This document shows, in pieces, positions 50,019 to 60,216 of a stretch of 64,000 bases of DNA (positions are counted from its first letter, which is position 1; each line of letters begins with the position of its first letter). The notes below the pieces were generated by a model. That model had not been told where the DNA came from and did no database searches. It saw nothing but the letters and a program-made list of their open reading frames with translations. Source of the DNA: Halorubrum sp. BOL3-1 (GTDB taxonomy: Archaea; Halobacteriota; Halobacteria; Halobacteriales; Haloferacaceae); assembly GCF_004114375.1 (NCBI RefSeq), contig NZ_CP034692.1, positions 2,914,001 through 2,978,000 on the forward strand, written 5' to 3'. The position numbers and the translations under genes are program-made.

Positions 50019-50912
50019 CTACGGGAGCTCGACGTCGACGCCCGACTGGAGGCTGGCGGCCTTCGTCGTGTTGTACATGAGCATCGCGATAGTGAGCGGG
50101 CCGACGCCGCCGGGAACCGGCGTGATGGCCGACGCCTTTCGTTTCGCGCTCTCGAACTCGACGTCGCCGACCAGTTCGTATCCTTTCTCGGTATCGGCGT
50201 CGACCCGATTGACGCCGACGTCGATGACGACGGCGCCCTCTGCGAGCATCGATCCGTCGATCATCTCCGGAACGCCCGCGGCGGCGATGACGATGTCGGC
50301 GGCCCGGGTCTTCGCCGCCAGATCGGCGGTTCGGGAGTGACACACCGTCGTCGTGGCGTTGCCGTCCGGCGCCTTCTGTAGCAACAGGTTCGCCATCGGC
50401 TTGCCGACGATGTCCGACCGGCCGACGACGACGGCGTCTTTCCCCTCGGTGTCGACATCGGCGGCCGCGAGGAGTTTCTGTACGCCGTGGGGCGTACACG
50501 GCTTGTAACGCGCGTCACCGGCAACTAACCGACCGACGTTCTCAGGATGGAAGCCGTCGACGTCTTTCATCGGGTCGATACACCGGAGGATCCGCCGAGT
50601 GTCGACGTGATCGGGAACCGGCATCTGGACCAAGATCCCGTGGACCGAAGGGTCCTCGTTCAGTTCCTCGACTCGGTCGAAGAGCCGTTCGGCGGGCGCG
50701 TCGGCGTCGATCTCGTGATGGTAGCTTTCGATGCCGAGATCCTCGCAGGCCCGCTGTTTCATCGAGACGTACGTCTCGCTCGCCCCGTCGTCGCTCATCA
50801 GCACCGTCGCCAACCCCGGTGTGACCCCCGTGTTCGCGAGGGTCGTCACGCAGTCGCCGACGTCGGCCCGGATCCGATCTCCGATCTCGTTCCCGTCGAT
50901 TATCGTTGTCAT
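50019..50912 (-). CDS. folD: Methylene-THF dehydrogenase/cyclohydrolase
   Basis: 297 residues from ATG 50912. Interconverts methylene-, methenyl- and 10-formyl-THF with NADP. Motifs: SETYVSMKQRACEDLGI (catalytic Lys in YVxxK), HGILVQMPVPDHV, PMKDVDGFHPENVGRL, PCTPHGV, VVVGRSDIVGKPMANLL and TPVPGGVGPLTIAMLM. All family landmarks are intact. Together with fhs, fdhA and metF it completes a THF one-carbon route in this region. Confidence 0.95.
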   Translation of the reverse strand: MTTIIDGNEIGDRIRADVGDCVTTLANTGVTPGLATVLMSDDGASETYVSMKQRACEDLGIESYHHEIDADAPAERLFDRVEELNEDPSVHGILVQMPVPDHVDTRRILRCIDPMKDVDGFHPENVGRLVAGDARYKPCTPHGVQKLLAAADVDTEGKDAVVVGRSDIVGKPMANLLLQKAPDGNATTTVCHSRTADLAAKTRAADIVIAAAGVPEMIDGSMLAEGAVVIDVGVNRVDADTEKGYELVGDVEFESAKRKASAITPVPGGVGPLTIAMLMYNTTKAASLQSGVDVELP

Positions 50913-51194
50913 GGTGATGTCTTCGTGGTCGGTTGCGGCCGGAGCACACCGACGGAACGCTTCGGCTCCCGCCGAGACGCGGTTTCCCGCTATACTGATT
51001 CCCCCGGACGTATAGTCGGAGACGGGGAATAGTACGGGTATTGAAACCCCACCGGGTTCCACATCGGTTGTGTGACAATTTATGTTTCAACTGCGAGGAT
51101 CACCATCTAACGGAATGTTTTTATTGAGACATTAGCTATCTGAGACAACAGTTTCGAGCGACCGATCACGGTCCCCGAGAGATGATCACCCCGA
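50913..51194. promoter_or_regulatory. Divergent promoter region folD / pabB
   Basis: 282 bases. GACAATTTATGTTTC (51072-51086) and GGAATGTTTTTATTGAG (51112-51128) are AT-rich boxes suited to the plus-strand gene at 51195 or a distal start; TATACTGATTCCCC near 50990 may serve folD. No open frame of interest. Confidence 0.35.
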
Positions 51195-52706
51195 ATGAAC
51201 GACCCAATAGTCGTCACGGAGAAGGAATCGTTCGTCGACACGGCCGCGACCGCTCCGAGCGGTGCACGTATTCCGGTCGAGGTGCGGGTCACCGTCTCGG
51301 ACCCGTTCGAGTCGTACAGGCGGGTACGAGACCCGGACGGCGACGGCGTATTCCTGGAAACCACCGGCGGACAGTCTGGCTGGGGCTACTTCGCAATCGA
51401 CCCGGTCGAACGGGTTCAGGTGGGCGCGGAGGCGCCGTCGCTTGACGGGACCAGTCCCAGCGTCGAGGCCATCGACGCCCTGATCGACCGCCAACAGTTG
51501 GTTCGCGGCGACTGCGACGTGCCGTACCCCTGCGGCGCGTTCGGTTGGCTCTCGTACGACATCGCCCGGGAGCTGGAGGACCTGCCGACGACGACGGTGT
51601 CGGACGGGTTGCCTCGGCTGCAACTCGGCGTGTTCGACCGGGTCGCCGCGTGGGAGGAGCCGCGCGGTGACGAGGCGACTCGGCTGCGTGTGACCGCGTG
51701 CCCGGCCGTCGACGGATCGCCCGCGGAGGTCTACGAGGCCGGCCGGGACCGAGCGCTCGCGCTCGCCGAGGCGGCACTACTCGGCGACGGTCGGACCGCT
51801 CCGCTGACGACCCCCGACCGACGAGCGACGTTCGAGAGCGAGTGCGGTCGAGACGAGTTCGCCGATCGGGTGCGGGCGGTCAAAGAACACATCCGAGACG
51901 GAGACACCTTCCAAGCGAACATCTCTCACCGGCTGGTCGCGCCGGTGACGGTCAATCCGGTCGACGCGTACGCGGCGCTGCGCCGGGTCAACCCCGCTCC
52001 CTACTCGTCGTTCATTGAGTTCCCGGGAGTCGACCTGGTGAGCGCGAGCCCCGAACTCCTGATCGACGTGGAGGGCGACCGCCTGCTTACCGAACCGATC
52101 GCCGGCACGCGACCGCGCGGCGAGACCGCCGCGGCCGATACCGACCTTGAGGCGGACCTCCTGTCCGACGGGAAAGAGCGCGCGGAACACGCGATGTTGG
52201 TCGACCTCGAACGCAACGACCTCGGCAAGGTCAGCGAGTACGGCACCGTCGACGTCCGGGAGTACCGTCGAGTCGACCGATACTCGGAGGTGATGCACCT
52301 GGTCAGTCTCGTCGAAGGGCGGCGTCGCACCGACTGCTCGGTCGCCGACACGGTCGCCGCGGTGTTCCCGGGCGGCACGGTCACCGGTGCGCCGAAACCG
52401 CGGACGATGGAGATCATCGACGAGATGGAGGCGACTCGGCGGGGGCCCTACACCGGCTCGATCGGCGTCTTCGGCTTCGACGACCGAGCGACGCTCAACA
52501 TCGTCATCCGCACCCTCGTCCGGCGCGGCGGGGAGTACCGGTTGCGGGTCGGCGCCGGCGTCGTCCACGACTCCGTTCCGGAGTCTGAGTACGAGGAGAC
52601 CTTGGATAAGGCCCGCGCGCTGGTGACGGCGGTCGACGAGGCGCTCGGAGAGCGGGGAGCCCTCGAGGTCGACGCCGCGAGCGACCCGCTGGAGGGCGGC
52701 CGATGA
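51195..52706 (+). CDS. pabB: Chorismate-utilising synthase component I (PabB/TrpE-like)
   Basis: 503 residues. Chorismate-binding domain: [87 protein letters not shown] and [11 protein letters not shown]. Neighbouring folate genes favour aminodeoxychorismate synthase (PabB). However, PIAGT is the form typical of anthranilate synthase, whereas E. coli-type PabB has PIKGT with an active-site lysine. The symbol is therefore tentative. Coupled to the amidotransferase gene by a 4-base overlap. Confidence 0.75.
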   Translation: MNDPIVVTEKESFVDTAATAPSGARIPVEVRVTVSDPFESYRRVRDPDGDGVFLETTGGQSGWGYFAIDPVERVQVGAEAPSLDGTSPSVEAIDALIDRQQLVRGDCDVPYPCGAFGWLSYDIARELEDLPTTTVSDGLPRLQLGVFDRVAAWEEPRGDEATRLRVTACPAVDGSPAEVYEAGRDRALALAEAALLGDGRTAPLTTPDRRATFESECGRDEFADRVRAVKEHIRDGDTFQANISHRLVAPVTVNPVDAYAALRRVNPAPYSSFIEFPGVDLVSASPELLIDVEGDRLLTEPIAGTRPRGETAAADTDLEADLLSDGKERAEHAMLVDLERNDLGKVSEYGTVDVREYRRVDRYSEVMHLVSLVEGRRRTDCSVADTVAAVFPGGTVTGAPKPRTMEIIDEMEATRRGPYTGSIGVFGFDDRATLNIVIRTLVRRGGEYRLRVGAGVVHDSVPESEYEETLDKARALVTAVDEALGERGALEVDAASDPLEGGR

Positions 52707-53347
52707 TACTCGTCATCGACAACTACGACTCGTTCGCGTACAACCTCGTCCAGTACGTCGGCGAGTTCGACGACGTCATCGTCGAGCGAAACGACGCGGT
52801 CGACGTCGCCGACGTCCGCGACCTCGATCCCGACGGCATCGTCGTCTCGCCGGGTCCCGGGACGCCCGAGGCCGCCGGCGTCTCGGTCCCCGTCTTCGAG
52901 GAACTCTCGTACCCGACGTTGGGCGTCTGTCTGGGCCACCAAGCGCTGTGTGCTGCCAACGGGGCCGCCGTCGGCCACGCCCCCGAGGTGATCCACGGAA
53001 AGCCGTCGCTGGTCCGTCACGACCGCGCGGGCCTCTACGACGGAGTGGACGACCCGTTCGAGGTAGGCCGCTACCACTCGCTGGCCGTCGAGCGCGACGA
53101 CCTGCCCGACGACCTCGAGGAGACCGCCCACACCATCGTCGAGGGACGGACGGAAGGAGCGGACGGTTCGGACGGGGCAAACGGGGCAGGCCGTTCGGAC
53201 GGGGCGGACGGCGACGCCGGCATCGTGATGGGCGTCCGCCACAGAGAGCGGCCGCACGTCGGCGTACAGTTCCACCCGGAGAGCATCCTCACGAGTCCGG
53301 GAAAGCGCATCGTCGAGAACTTCTGTGCGAGCGTCGCCGACCGCTGA
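52703..53347 (+). CDS. pabA: Glutamine amidotransferase subunit (PabA/TrpG-like)
   Basis: 214 residues. Supplies ammonia from glutamine to component I. Motifs: [34 protein letters not shown], catalytic Cys in [10 protein letters not shown] (about 76), YHSLAV, and [16 protein letters not shown] with the His-Glu pair. An insert of Gly/Ser/Asp repeats ([19 protein letters not shown], about 153-171) lies before [10 protein letters not shown]. PabA and TrpG cannot be told apart by sequence; named after its partner. Confidence 0.82.
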   Translation: MILVIDNYDSFAYNLVQYVGEFDDVIVERNDAVDVADVRDLDPDGIVVSPGPGTPEAAGVSVPVFEELSYPTLGVCLGHQALCAANGAAVGHAPEVIHGKPSLVRHDRAGLYDGVDDPFEVGRYHSLAVERDDLPDDLEETAHTIVEGRTEGADGSDGANGAGRSDGADGDAGIVMGVRHRERPHVGVQFHPESILTSPGKRIVENFCASVADR

Positions 53348-53362
53348 GACCCCCGCTCGCGT

Positions 53363-55213
53363 TCACTCCTCGTCCGACGGGTCCAACTCGGGACGGGCCT
53401 GAACATCGGGGAGCCGCTTCCGGACGTGGCCGATGACGGAGGTGTGTCCCCCCTCGTGTCGGTAGAACGTGACGGTGAGTCCGATCAGCGCCACGAGCGA
53501 CAGGACGGCGAACGGGCCGCCGGTCAGGACGGCCAGCGCCTGGAGCGTCCCGGCGCCGCCGGCGAGCAGCGCGGCGACGGCGACGCTCCCCTGTAGCACC
53601 CCCCAGAAGACGATGCTCGCGCTCGACGGTGCGACCCCCCGCTCGGCCGCCAGCGTCGAGACGACGAGCGTCGACGTGTCCGCCGACGTCGCCATGAACA
53701 TGATGATGAGCGCCAGAAAGAGGAACATCAGGAGCTGGCCGAGCGGGAGCGCCTCGAACAGCGGGAACCCGGCGACGGATTCGGCGCTGTCGTACGACGA
53801 CATGACCGCCAGAACGTCCGCCTGCCCGGTGTGCTGGACGAAAAGTGACGTGCCGCCCAGGATCAGGAACCAGACCATCGTCGCGGCGGACGTGGCGACG
53901 ACGCTGACGAACACCACCGTTCTGACGCGCCGTCCGCGGGAGAGGGCAGCGATGAACAGGCCGGCGAACGGCGCCCACGAGAACCACCACGACCAGTTCC
54001 AGACGGTCCAGTCGGCGACCCACTGCCCGTCGAGGTAGACGCTCAGCGGGACGAAGTTGACCGCGTAGTTCCCGAGGGCCCGCGTTCCGCGCTCGAGGAC
54101 GAACGACCCCGGCCCGACGGCGACGACGAGCGCGGCGAAGAGGACGAAGAGCAGCATCGTCACGCCCGAGATGCGACGGATACCGCGGTGGACGCCGCTC
54201 ACCGCCGATACGGTGTAGATCAGGGTGAGTCCGCCCACGAACAACACCGGACCCAACGTCCCCGCCGTAACGCCCCACTGGAAGTTCGTACCCGTGAGGA
54301 ACTGCTCGCTCACCAGCGCGACGGACGTCGCGATGCCGCCGATGATCGCGAACACCGCGAGCGTGTCCACGAGCCTGCTCCACGGCGAGTCCAACCGCTC
54401 GACGCCGAGGAAGGGTGCCAGGATCGTCGAGACGCGCAGCGGGGCGCCCCTGTTGAAAACGAAGTAGGCGATGGGTACCCCGATGACGGCGTAGGCGCTC
54501 CAGGCCGACAGCCCCCAGTGGAACAGGGCGTACGTCAGCGCGCCGCCGATCGCGGCGTTCGACTCCGGCGCGGCGTCGACGTACGGCGGCGGGGTCTGGT
54601 AGTGGAACAGCGCCTCGGCCGGTCCCCAGAACACCACGCCCGCGGCGATCCCGGCGGTGAAGACGAGCGTGAAGTACGTCGGCAGGGTGTAGGACGGCTC
54701 GACGTCGGGGCCGCCGAGTTTGACCCCGCCCCAAGGGCCGAGGAGGAGGAAGAGACAGTAGCAGACCGACACGAAGACCGCACCGAGGAAGACCGGACCG
54801 CCGGCACCGAGCACCGCGTCGGTCACCCCGTCGACGACGAGCGAGACGGAGTCGGGAAAGGCCGCCTGTAGGAGGAAGAACAGCGCGAACAGGACGACGG
54901 CCGGCACCAGCGTCGCCAGTTCCTGTCGGTCGAGGAACCCGCGTAGCATCTCTCGCACGCCGCGACGGCGGACCCGCAACAGGTAGGACTCCGGCGACGT
55001 TCCCTCGTCGTCGGACGAGTAGGGGAGAACGGCGAGGTAACCGAGCCCGGAGCTGAAAAACACCAAGGCGACCGTCAGCCACGCCTCGCCGGAGACGGTT
55101 TCACCGATAAACTCAGGAAAAAAGAATCCGGCGAGCACGATGCCCCCGGAGACGGCACACAGCGGCACGAGGACGGTCCCGGCGAATCCTCCGCTTTGGC
55201 TCCCGGTGCTCAT
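53363..55213 (-). CDS. BCCT-family betaine/carnitine/choline (or DMSP) transporter
   Basis: 616 residues, twelve predicted membrane helices. BCCT landmarks: TAGIAAGVVFWGPAEALFHY (the glycine helix and FWG.AE motif), FHWGLSAWSAYAVIGVPIAY, and WNWSWWFSWAPFAGLFIA, where the tryptophans of the quaternary-amine aromatic box reside. Long acidic tail. Takes up glycine betaine, choline, carnitine or dimethylsulfoniopropionate with sodium or protons. In this neighbourhood it could feed methylated osmolytes to the DmdA-like demethylase. Confidence 0.9.
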   Translation of the reverse strand: MSTGSQSGGFAGTVLVPLCAVSGGIVLAGFFFPEFIGETVSGEAWLTVALVFFSSGLGYLAVLPYSSDDEGTSPESYLLRVRRRGVREMLRGFLDRQELATLVPAVVLFALFFLLQAAFPDSVSLVVDGVTDAVLGAGGPVFLGAVFVSVCYCLFLLLGPWGGVKLGGPDVEPSYTLPTYFTLVFTAGIAAGVVFWGPAEALFHYQTPPPYVDAAPESNAAIGGALTYALFHWGLSAWSAYAVIGVPIAYFVFNRGAPLRVSTILAPFLGVERLDSPWSRLVDTLAVFAIIGGIATSVALVSEQFLTGTNFQWGVTAGTLGPVLFVGGLTLIYTVSAVSGVHRGIRRISGVTMLLFVLFAALVVAVGPGSFVLERGTRALGNYAVNFVPLSVYLDGQWVADWTVWNWSWWFSWAPFAGLFIAALSRGRRVRTVVFVSVVATSAATMVWFLILGGTSLFVQHTGQADVLAVMSSYDSAESVAGFPLFEALPLGQLLMFLFLALIIMFMATSADTSTLVVSTLAAERGVAPSSASIVFWGVLQGSVAVAALLAGGAGTLQALAVLTGGPFAVLSLVALIGLTVTFYRHEGGHTSVIGHVRKRLPDVQARPELDPSDEE

Positions 55214-55285
55214 ACAGACAGGTGTTAGCGGATCGCATACATAAAGGTGTACTGTAGGCGGAGAGCGTTCGACTGCGAACCGGGG

Positions 55286-56521
55286 CTACTCGTCGCCGGG
55301 TTCGCCGCCGAGCTCGTCCAACAGCGAGCGCGAGTCGCGGCCGAGCACCGACCGTCCGAGGAGCCGTCCGCCGATCTCGAGCGGGTTGATGGTGTCGTCG
55401 GCGCCGACCGATTCGAGCTTCTCGACGTTCTGCGCCTCGTTGGCGGCCGCGACGATTCGGACGTCCGGGTTGACGTTCCGCGTCGCGAGTACCGCGAGGA
55501 CGTCCCGAGCGTCGTCGTCACTGCCGACGACGACCCCGCGGGCGGCGTCGATCCGGGCGTCGCGTAACACCGACTCGTCGGTCGGGTCGTCGGTGAGGAC
55601 GTTCACCCCCTCGGTGTTGAGCCGTGAGGCAATCTCCTGATCGGGTGTGATCACCACCAGTTCCGTCTCCGTGTCGAGTTCTTCGAGGAGCGATTCCGTT
55701 ACGTCGCCGTACCCGAGGACCACGACGTGGTCCTCGAGGAGTGTGAGTTCCGATGCGGTCATGTTTCCGAAGGCCGCGGCCATTCGCGACTCGATCGCCG
55801 GACCGATGAGCGCGCCCACCGCGACGGTGAAGGCGCCGGTACCGAACAGGATGACGGACAGCGAGAACCACTTGGATATCCCCGTGGTCGGGGTGATGTC
55901 GCCGTAGCCGACGGTCGCGATGGTGACGACGACGTAGTAGAGCGCGTCGCCCCACGTCGAGATGCCGGTAAAATCGTCCCGCAACCCGTAGGATCCGACC
56001 GTTCCGTACACGACGACGCCGAAGATGGCGGACAGCGACGCGATCTGTAGCGGCGAGAGGTCGAACGACTGCTGGAACTGGTCGCGGTTCCGGAGGTGGA
56101 GCGGGAAGGTGACCCCGATGAGTACCAACAGCGGTACGTCGGTCGGCCGTAGCGTCGTCAGCGGTAACACCGCCAGTGCCGGGACGACGACCGCGGCGAC
56201 GAGCCAAGCGACGCGTTTCCGGCGCTGGAGGCCGACCGCGAGGAAGCCTAAGACGAAGGCGAACAGGACGCCGCCGAACCGCGCCAGGAGCACCGCCAGC
56301 GGCGTCGGCAGCAGGTCGGCCAGCGGTCCCGCCAGGGTCACCGACGATCGGCTGAGGTTCGACAGTCCCGTCACGAACGACACCAGCGTGAGGACGGCGG
56401 TCAGGGACACTGTCGACTTCGCGCCCGAGAACTCCCGCCATTCGACGAGTGATATCCTCTCGGCGGGGTAGAATATCTCCTTGATGGCCCGCTGGACCGG
56501 GCCGCCGGATGAGTCGGGCAC
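55286..56521 (-). CDS. Potassium channel with RCK (TrkA-N) domain
   Basis: 411 residues from GTG 56521 (followed by PDSSGGPVQRAIKEIF). Several N-terminal helices (about 20-130), pore helix and selectivity filter YYVVVTIATVGYGDITPTTG (about 215-234), then helix and a Rossmann RCK domain: VVVLGYGDVTESLLEEL, VITPDQEIASRL and ARGVVVGSDDDARDVLAVLA. A two-helix Kch/MthK-like pore after extra helices. Start is tentative; sequence upstream is probably the promoter region shared with RidA. Confidence 0.8.
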   Translation of the reverse strand: MPDSSGGPVQRAIKEIFYPAERISLVEWREFSGAKSTVSLTAVLTLVSFVTGLSNLSRSSVTLAGPLADLLPTPLAVLLARFGGVLFAFVLGFLAVGLQRRKRVAWLVAAVVVPALAVLPLTTLRPTDVPLLVLIGVTFPLHLRNRDQFQQSFDLSPLQIASLSAIFGVVVYGTVGSYGLRDDFTGISTWGDALYYVVVTIATVGYGDITPTTGISKWFSLSVILFGTGAFTVAVGALIGPAIESRMAAAFGNMTASELTLLEDHVVVLGYGDVTESLLEELDTETELVVITPDQEIASRLNTEGVNVLTDDPTDESVLRDARIDAARGVVVGSDDDARDVLAVLATRNVNPDVRIVAAANEAQNVEKLESVGADDTINPLEIGGRLLGRSVLGRDSRSLLDELGGEPGDE

Positions 56522-56695
56522 CGGGATTCGGTTCTCAGACTCCGTACAAAAAACGCTCGCCGAAAAGGAGACCGACCGGCGGACCGGCGACCGGTCGACC
56601 GACCGGGCCGACCGCCGTCGCGTCGTCGGATCGAGCCGACCGTTCCACGACAGATACGGAAGCCGACAGGTCGTGTCGGCGGCGGAGACCACGGC

Positions 56696-56704
56696 CGGAT
56701 TTAT
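56696..56704 (+). promoter_or_regulatory. TATA box of the RidA gene
   Basis: GGATTTATACAGG around 56696-56708 holds TTTATA about 27 bases upstream of the GTG at 56730, the position expected for a leaderless transcript. This supports the GTG start. Confidence 0.45.
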
Positions 56705-56729
56705 ACAGGATCCACGGGTACGGTCGGAC

Positions 56730-57110
56730 GTGAAACGCGCTATCAGCACCGACGACGCGCCCGCAGCGGTCGGAGCGTACAGTCAGGCGACCACGAACGG
56801 CGATCTCCTCATCACAGCGGGCCAGCTCCCGCTCACTGTCGACGGCGACCTGCTCGACGAGGAACCGGTCGCCGAACAGACGCGACAGTGTCTCGAGAAC
56901 GTCGCGGCGATACTCGCGTCCGAGGGACTCACGCTCGATGACGTGCTCAAGACGACCGTGTTCCTCGACAACATCGACGACTTCGACGAGTTCAACGAGG
57001 CGTACTCCGAGTTCTTCGACGAGGAGCCGCCGGCCAGAAGCGCCGTCGGTGTCGGGGCCGTGCCGAAGGGCGCGGCGGTCGAGATCGAGGCGATCGCGAC
57101 GACGGAGTGA
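56730..57110 (+). CDS. RidA-family enamine/imine deaminase
   Basis: 126 residues from GTG 56730 (KRAISTDDAPAAVGAYSQAT). RidA hydrolyses reactive enamines/imines such as 2-aminoacrylate to ketoacids. Conserved: GAYSQAT, LLITAGQLPL, EQTRQCLENVAAILASEGL, VLKTTVFLDNIDDFDEFNEA, RSAVGVGAVPKGAAVEIEAI (Arg and Glu of the active site). No ATG fits; a TATA box upstream backs the GTG. Confidence 0.9.
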   Translation: MKRAISTDDAPAAVGAYSQATTNGDLLITAGQLPLTVDGDLLDEEPVAEQTRQCLENVAAILASEGLTLDDVLKTTVFLDNIDDFDEFNEAYSEFFDEEPPARSAVGVGAVPKGAAVEIEAIATTE

Positions 57111-57202
57111 AGCCGACGGACCCCCGCGGCGACCCCGTGGTCGACGGACTCGGCGTCGTCAGCCGTCGGGGGCGGCGTCGTTAGTCTCCGGGGGCGGCGT
57201 CG

Positions 57203-59356
57203 TCAGTCGTCGGCGGGCGCGGCGTCCGACGGCTCGACGGAGACCTCGATCTCGGCTGCTGCGGCCTTGTACTCGGGGATCTTCGCCCGCTCGTCGAGGA
57301 CGTTGTTCGTGAGGACGTTCGCCGACGCCGCCGCGAAGTGCGGCGTCGTCCAGACGACGCCCTCCTTGATCTCGTCGGTCACGTCCGCGCGGACCCGGAT
57401 CTCTCCACGACGCGACTTGAGCGTCACGTAGTCGCCGTCCTCGATCCCGTACCGCTCGGCGTCGTTCGGGTGGACGTCGACGAAGTTCTCCGGGTGCTGG
57501 CGGGACAGCGTGGGCGACCGCCGACTCATCGTTCCCGTGTTGTAGTGTTCCTCCAGCCGGCCGGTGGTGAGCACCAGCGGGTACTCCTCGTCTGGGACCT
57601 CCTTGGGCGGCTGGTGTCGGACCCCCTCGATCTTGCCGAGGCCGTTCTCGGTGTCGAACGAGTCCTCGTACAGGAAGGGATCGCCCTCGTCGCCCGGCTC
57701 GTAACAGGGCCAGTGGACGCCCTCCTCGCCGAGCAGGTCGTAGGTCATGCCGTGGTAGATCGGACACACCTGCCGCAGTTCTTCGAAGACCTCCTCCGGG
57801 TCGTCAAAGTCGAAACCGTCGGGGTCGCCCCCGTTCGCTCCCTCTCCGAACAGGCGCGTGCCGACCTCACAGAGGATGTCGAGGTCGTGTTTGGTGTTCT
57901 CGTGTACTTTGTGGGCCGGTCGCATTCGCTGAACGCGGCGGTCGGTGTTGGTGACGGTCCCGCCGCGCTCGGCCCACGTCGTTGCTGGGAGGACGACATC
58001 GGCGAGCTCGGCGGTCTCCGTCATAAAGATGTCCTGTACGCAGAGGAACCCGAGTTCGTCCTCGATTCGCTCTTCGACCTCGTTGGCGTCGGGTTCGCTC
58101 ATCACAGGGTTTTCTCCCATGATGTACAGCCCGTGGACGGTGTCGCCGATAGAGTTCGATATCTCGACGTTCGTGAGGCCGGGCTCCGGCGGAACATCGA
58201 AGCCCCACACCTCCTCGACCGACTCCCGGGCCTCGTCGTCGTCGACCAGCTGGTAGCCGGGGAGGACGTTCGGCATCGTTCCCACGTCGCTGGCCCCCTG
58301 CACGTTGTTCTGGCCGCGCAGCGGGTTCACGCCAGTGCCCGGCCGCCCGACGTTGCCCGTCATCAACCCGAGGTTGATCTCGTTTTGGACGTTGTCGACG
58401 CCGCAGGTGTGCTGGGACATCCCCATCCCGGTGAAGATGGCCGCGTTGTTGGCCATCGCGTACTTCTCGGCGGCGAGCTCGATGTCCTCGAGCGGGACGC
58501 CGCACTCCTCGGCGGCGGCCTCCTTGTCGAACCCCTCTAGGGTCTCCCTGAGGTGCTCGAAGCCCTCGGTGCGCTCGTCGATGAACGCCTCGTCGATCCA
58601 GCCCGCCTCGGGGTTCGCCTCGTGTTTCTCGAGGACCGTCTTGATGACGACGTTCAGGAGCGGGATGTCGGTCCCCGGCTTGGGCTGGAGGTGCATGTGG
58701 CGGTCGGTCTCGTCGATCTGGAACGACCGCGTCGTCTTGTTGGCGTGGGGGTCGACCTGGATCACCGTCGCGCCCTCCAGGACCGCCTGCCGGAAGTACT
58801 GGCTGTTGGCGATGGGATGCTGTTCGCCGGGGTTCGCGCCCTGGATCCAGAAGACATCGGCGGCCTCCTCGAGGTCGGCCATCGAGTTCGTCATCGCGCC
58901 CGCCCCGAGGCTGGTCCGGAGCGCCCACACTGTCGAGGCGTGACACATCCGCGTACAGTTGTCGACGTTGTTCGTCCCGTAGCGGCGGGCGAGCTTCTGG
59001 ATGAGGTAGTTCTCCTCGTTCATCGTCTTCGAAGAGCCGAAGAATCCCATCGCGTCCGGACTGTACTCGTCGCGGACGCGCTCGAGCTCGTCGACGACGT
59101 ACGAGTACGCCTCCTCCCAGGTGGCCTCCCGGAACTCGCCGTCCTCCTTGATGAGCGGGTCGGTCAGCCGATCCTCGTGGTTTACGACCTCCGTGGCGGC
59201 ACCGCCCTTGATACAGATGCTACCCTCGTTGACCGGGGCGTCCGCCCACGGCATGAACTGTACGTCTCCCGGCTCGTCGCCCTCGCGGACCTTGATCCCG
59301 CAGCCGACGCCACAGTACGGACAGATCGTCTTGACCGGTTCGTCGTCAGTCGACAT
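57203..59356 (-). CDS. fdhA: Formate dehydrogenase alpha subunit
   Basis: 717 residues. Molybdopterin oxidoreductase: [4Fe-4S] cysteines 12, 15, 19 and 48 (TICPYCGVGCG; GSICIKGG), molybdenum/tungsten ligand Cys138 in NCTRMCHAST, GANPGEQHP, GMGMSQHTCGVDN, LRGQNNVQGASDVGTMPN and TGRLEEHYNTGTMSRRSP in the C-terminal cofactor domain. The cysteine replaces the selenocysteine of some homologues. Shorter than NuoG-type fusions, with no extra ferredoxin domain. No beta subunit is adjacent, so the electron acceptor is unclear. Expected to oxidise formate from the THF pathway. Confidence 0.9.
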   Translation of the reverse strand: MSTDDEPVKTICPYCGVGCGIKVREGDEPGDVQFMPWADAPVNEGSICIKGGAATEVVNHEDRLTDPLIKEDGEFREATWEEAYSYVVDELERVRDEYSPDAMGFFGSSKTMNEENYLIQKLARRYGTNNVDNCTRMCHASTVWALRTSLGAGAMTNSMADLEEAADVFWIQGANPGEQHPIANSQYFRQAVLEGATVIQVDPHANKTTRSFQIDETDRHMHLQPKPGTDIPLLNVVIKTVLEKHEANPEAGWIDEAFIDERTEGFEHLRETLEGFDKEAAAEECGVPLEDIELAAEKYAMANNAAIFTGMGMSQHTCGVDNVQNEINLGLMTGNVGRPGTGVNPLRGQNNVQGASDVGTMPNVLPGYQLVDDDEARESVEEVWGFDVPPEPGLTNVEISNSIGDTVHGLYIMGENPVMSEPDANEVEERIEDELGFLCVQDIFMTETAELADVVLPATTWAERGGTVTNTDRRVQRMRPAHKVHENTKHDLDILCEVGTRLFGEGANGGDPDGFDFDDPEEVFEELRQVCPIYHGMTYDLLGEEGVHWPCYEPGDEGDPFLYEDSFDTENGLGKIEGVRHQPPKEVPDEEYPLVLTTGRLEEHYNTGTMSRRSPTLSRQHPENFVDVHPNDAERYGIEDGDYVTLKSRRGEIRVRADVTDEIKEGVVWTTPHFAAASANVLTNNVLDERAKIPEYKAAAAEIEVSVEPSDAAPADD

Positions 59357-59546
59357 GCGGTATCGCCTCGTGTTTGTGAATCATCACATAACGCTTTGGA
59401 CGGCGACGATCATGAATCTTTATTCTGTTGTCTGAATCTCCAATGAGACGGACGTTCGCGACGGATCCGAACCCAGAATGTTAGTCGCTCGATAGGTTGT
59501 GTCGAGGACCGGAGCCACTTTTGTCGCGTCGGACGATGGAGGGAAC

Positions 59547-60116
59547 ATGGATCTCACGCCTGCGGTCGTCGAGACGGCACGAGAGGAGTACCCCGATCGG
59601 CAACCGCTCTCGGCGGTCGAAACTGAGCACCTCGAGCTGCTGCCGGCGGCCTTCGAGAGCGGCGACTTCGGCTGGCGGGACGCCGAATGGGTCGTCCAGT
59701 GGTACTACCGGCGGTTCCTCGGTGAGGTCTCGGACGACCGGCGGCGCGCCGCAGAGGACGCGTACGCCGAGAACGACGCCGAAGCCGTTCGGGACGCCAT
59801 CGCGGCCGCCGCCGCGGCCGAGGATGCGGCCGAAGGACTGGAACGCCTGACGGCGCTTTCGGGCGTCGGCGTCGCGGTCGGGTCTGCGTTCCTGCAGTTC
59901 CTCGACCCCGAGGCGTACGTCGTCGTCGGCCGACGCGAGTGGCGGACGCTCCGCGCCGCCGGCGAACTCGACGCGGCGTATCCCGACCCGCCGACGACGC
60001 GGGAGTACGAGCAGTACCTGGAAACCTGCCGGAGGGTCGCCGAGCGCTGTGGCTGTTCGCTCGTCGACCTCTACTGCGCGCTGTGGGTTCTGGGTGCCGA
60101 CCGCACGGCGGAGTGA
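59547..60116 (+). CDS. Conserved haloarchaeal protein, helix-hairpin-helix-like
   Basis: 189 residues from ATG 59547. Mostly helical. The segment LERLTALSGVGVAVGSAFLQ followed by FLDPEAYVVVGRREWRTLR resembles the helix-hairpin-helix plus adjoining region of base-excision glycosylase folds, but there is no catalytic Lys/Asp pair that I can identify. Function unknown. Divergent from fdhA. Its last codons are duplicated just downstream (60106-60153). Confidence 0.7.
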   Translation: MDLTPAVVETAREEYPDRQPLSAVETEHLELLPAAFESGDFGWRDAEWVVQWYYRRFLGEVSDDRRRAAEDAYAENDAEAVRDAIAAAAAAEDAAEGLERLTALSGVGVAVGSAFLQFLDPEAYVVVGRREWRTLRAAGELDAAYPDPPTTREYEQYLETCRRVAERCGCSLVDLYCALWVLGADRTAE

Positions 60117-60153
60117 TCGACGGGGACTGCGCGGCGGAGTGATCGACGGGGAC
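60106..60153 (+). repeat. 22-bp direct repeat at a gene end
   Basis: CGGCGGAGTGATCGACGGGG plus AC occurs at 60106-60127 and again at 60132-60153, 26 bases apart, spanning the stop codon of the preceding gene. It probably arose by slippage. Confidence 0.7.
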
Positions 60154-60216
60154 CCGCCGGGGGGATCGCGCGTCGTCTCCGGAGTCGACTGGCCGGTGGC
60201 GGCCAGCCGAGCCGAC

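Noticed and set aside
57163-57205. Regulatory repeat before the fdhA stop
   Set aside because: CGGGGGCGGCGTCGT occurs twice 22 bases apart, but the stretch is simple GC-rich sequence after the gene end and probably arose by slippage.
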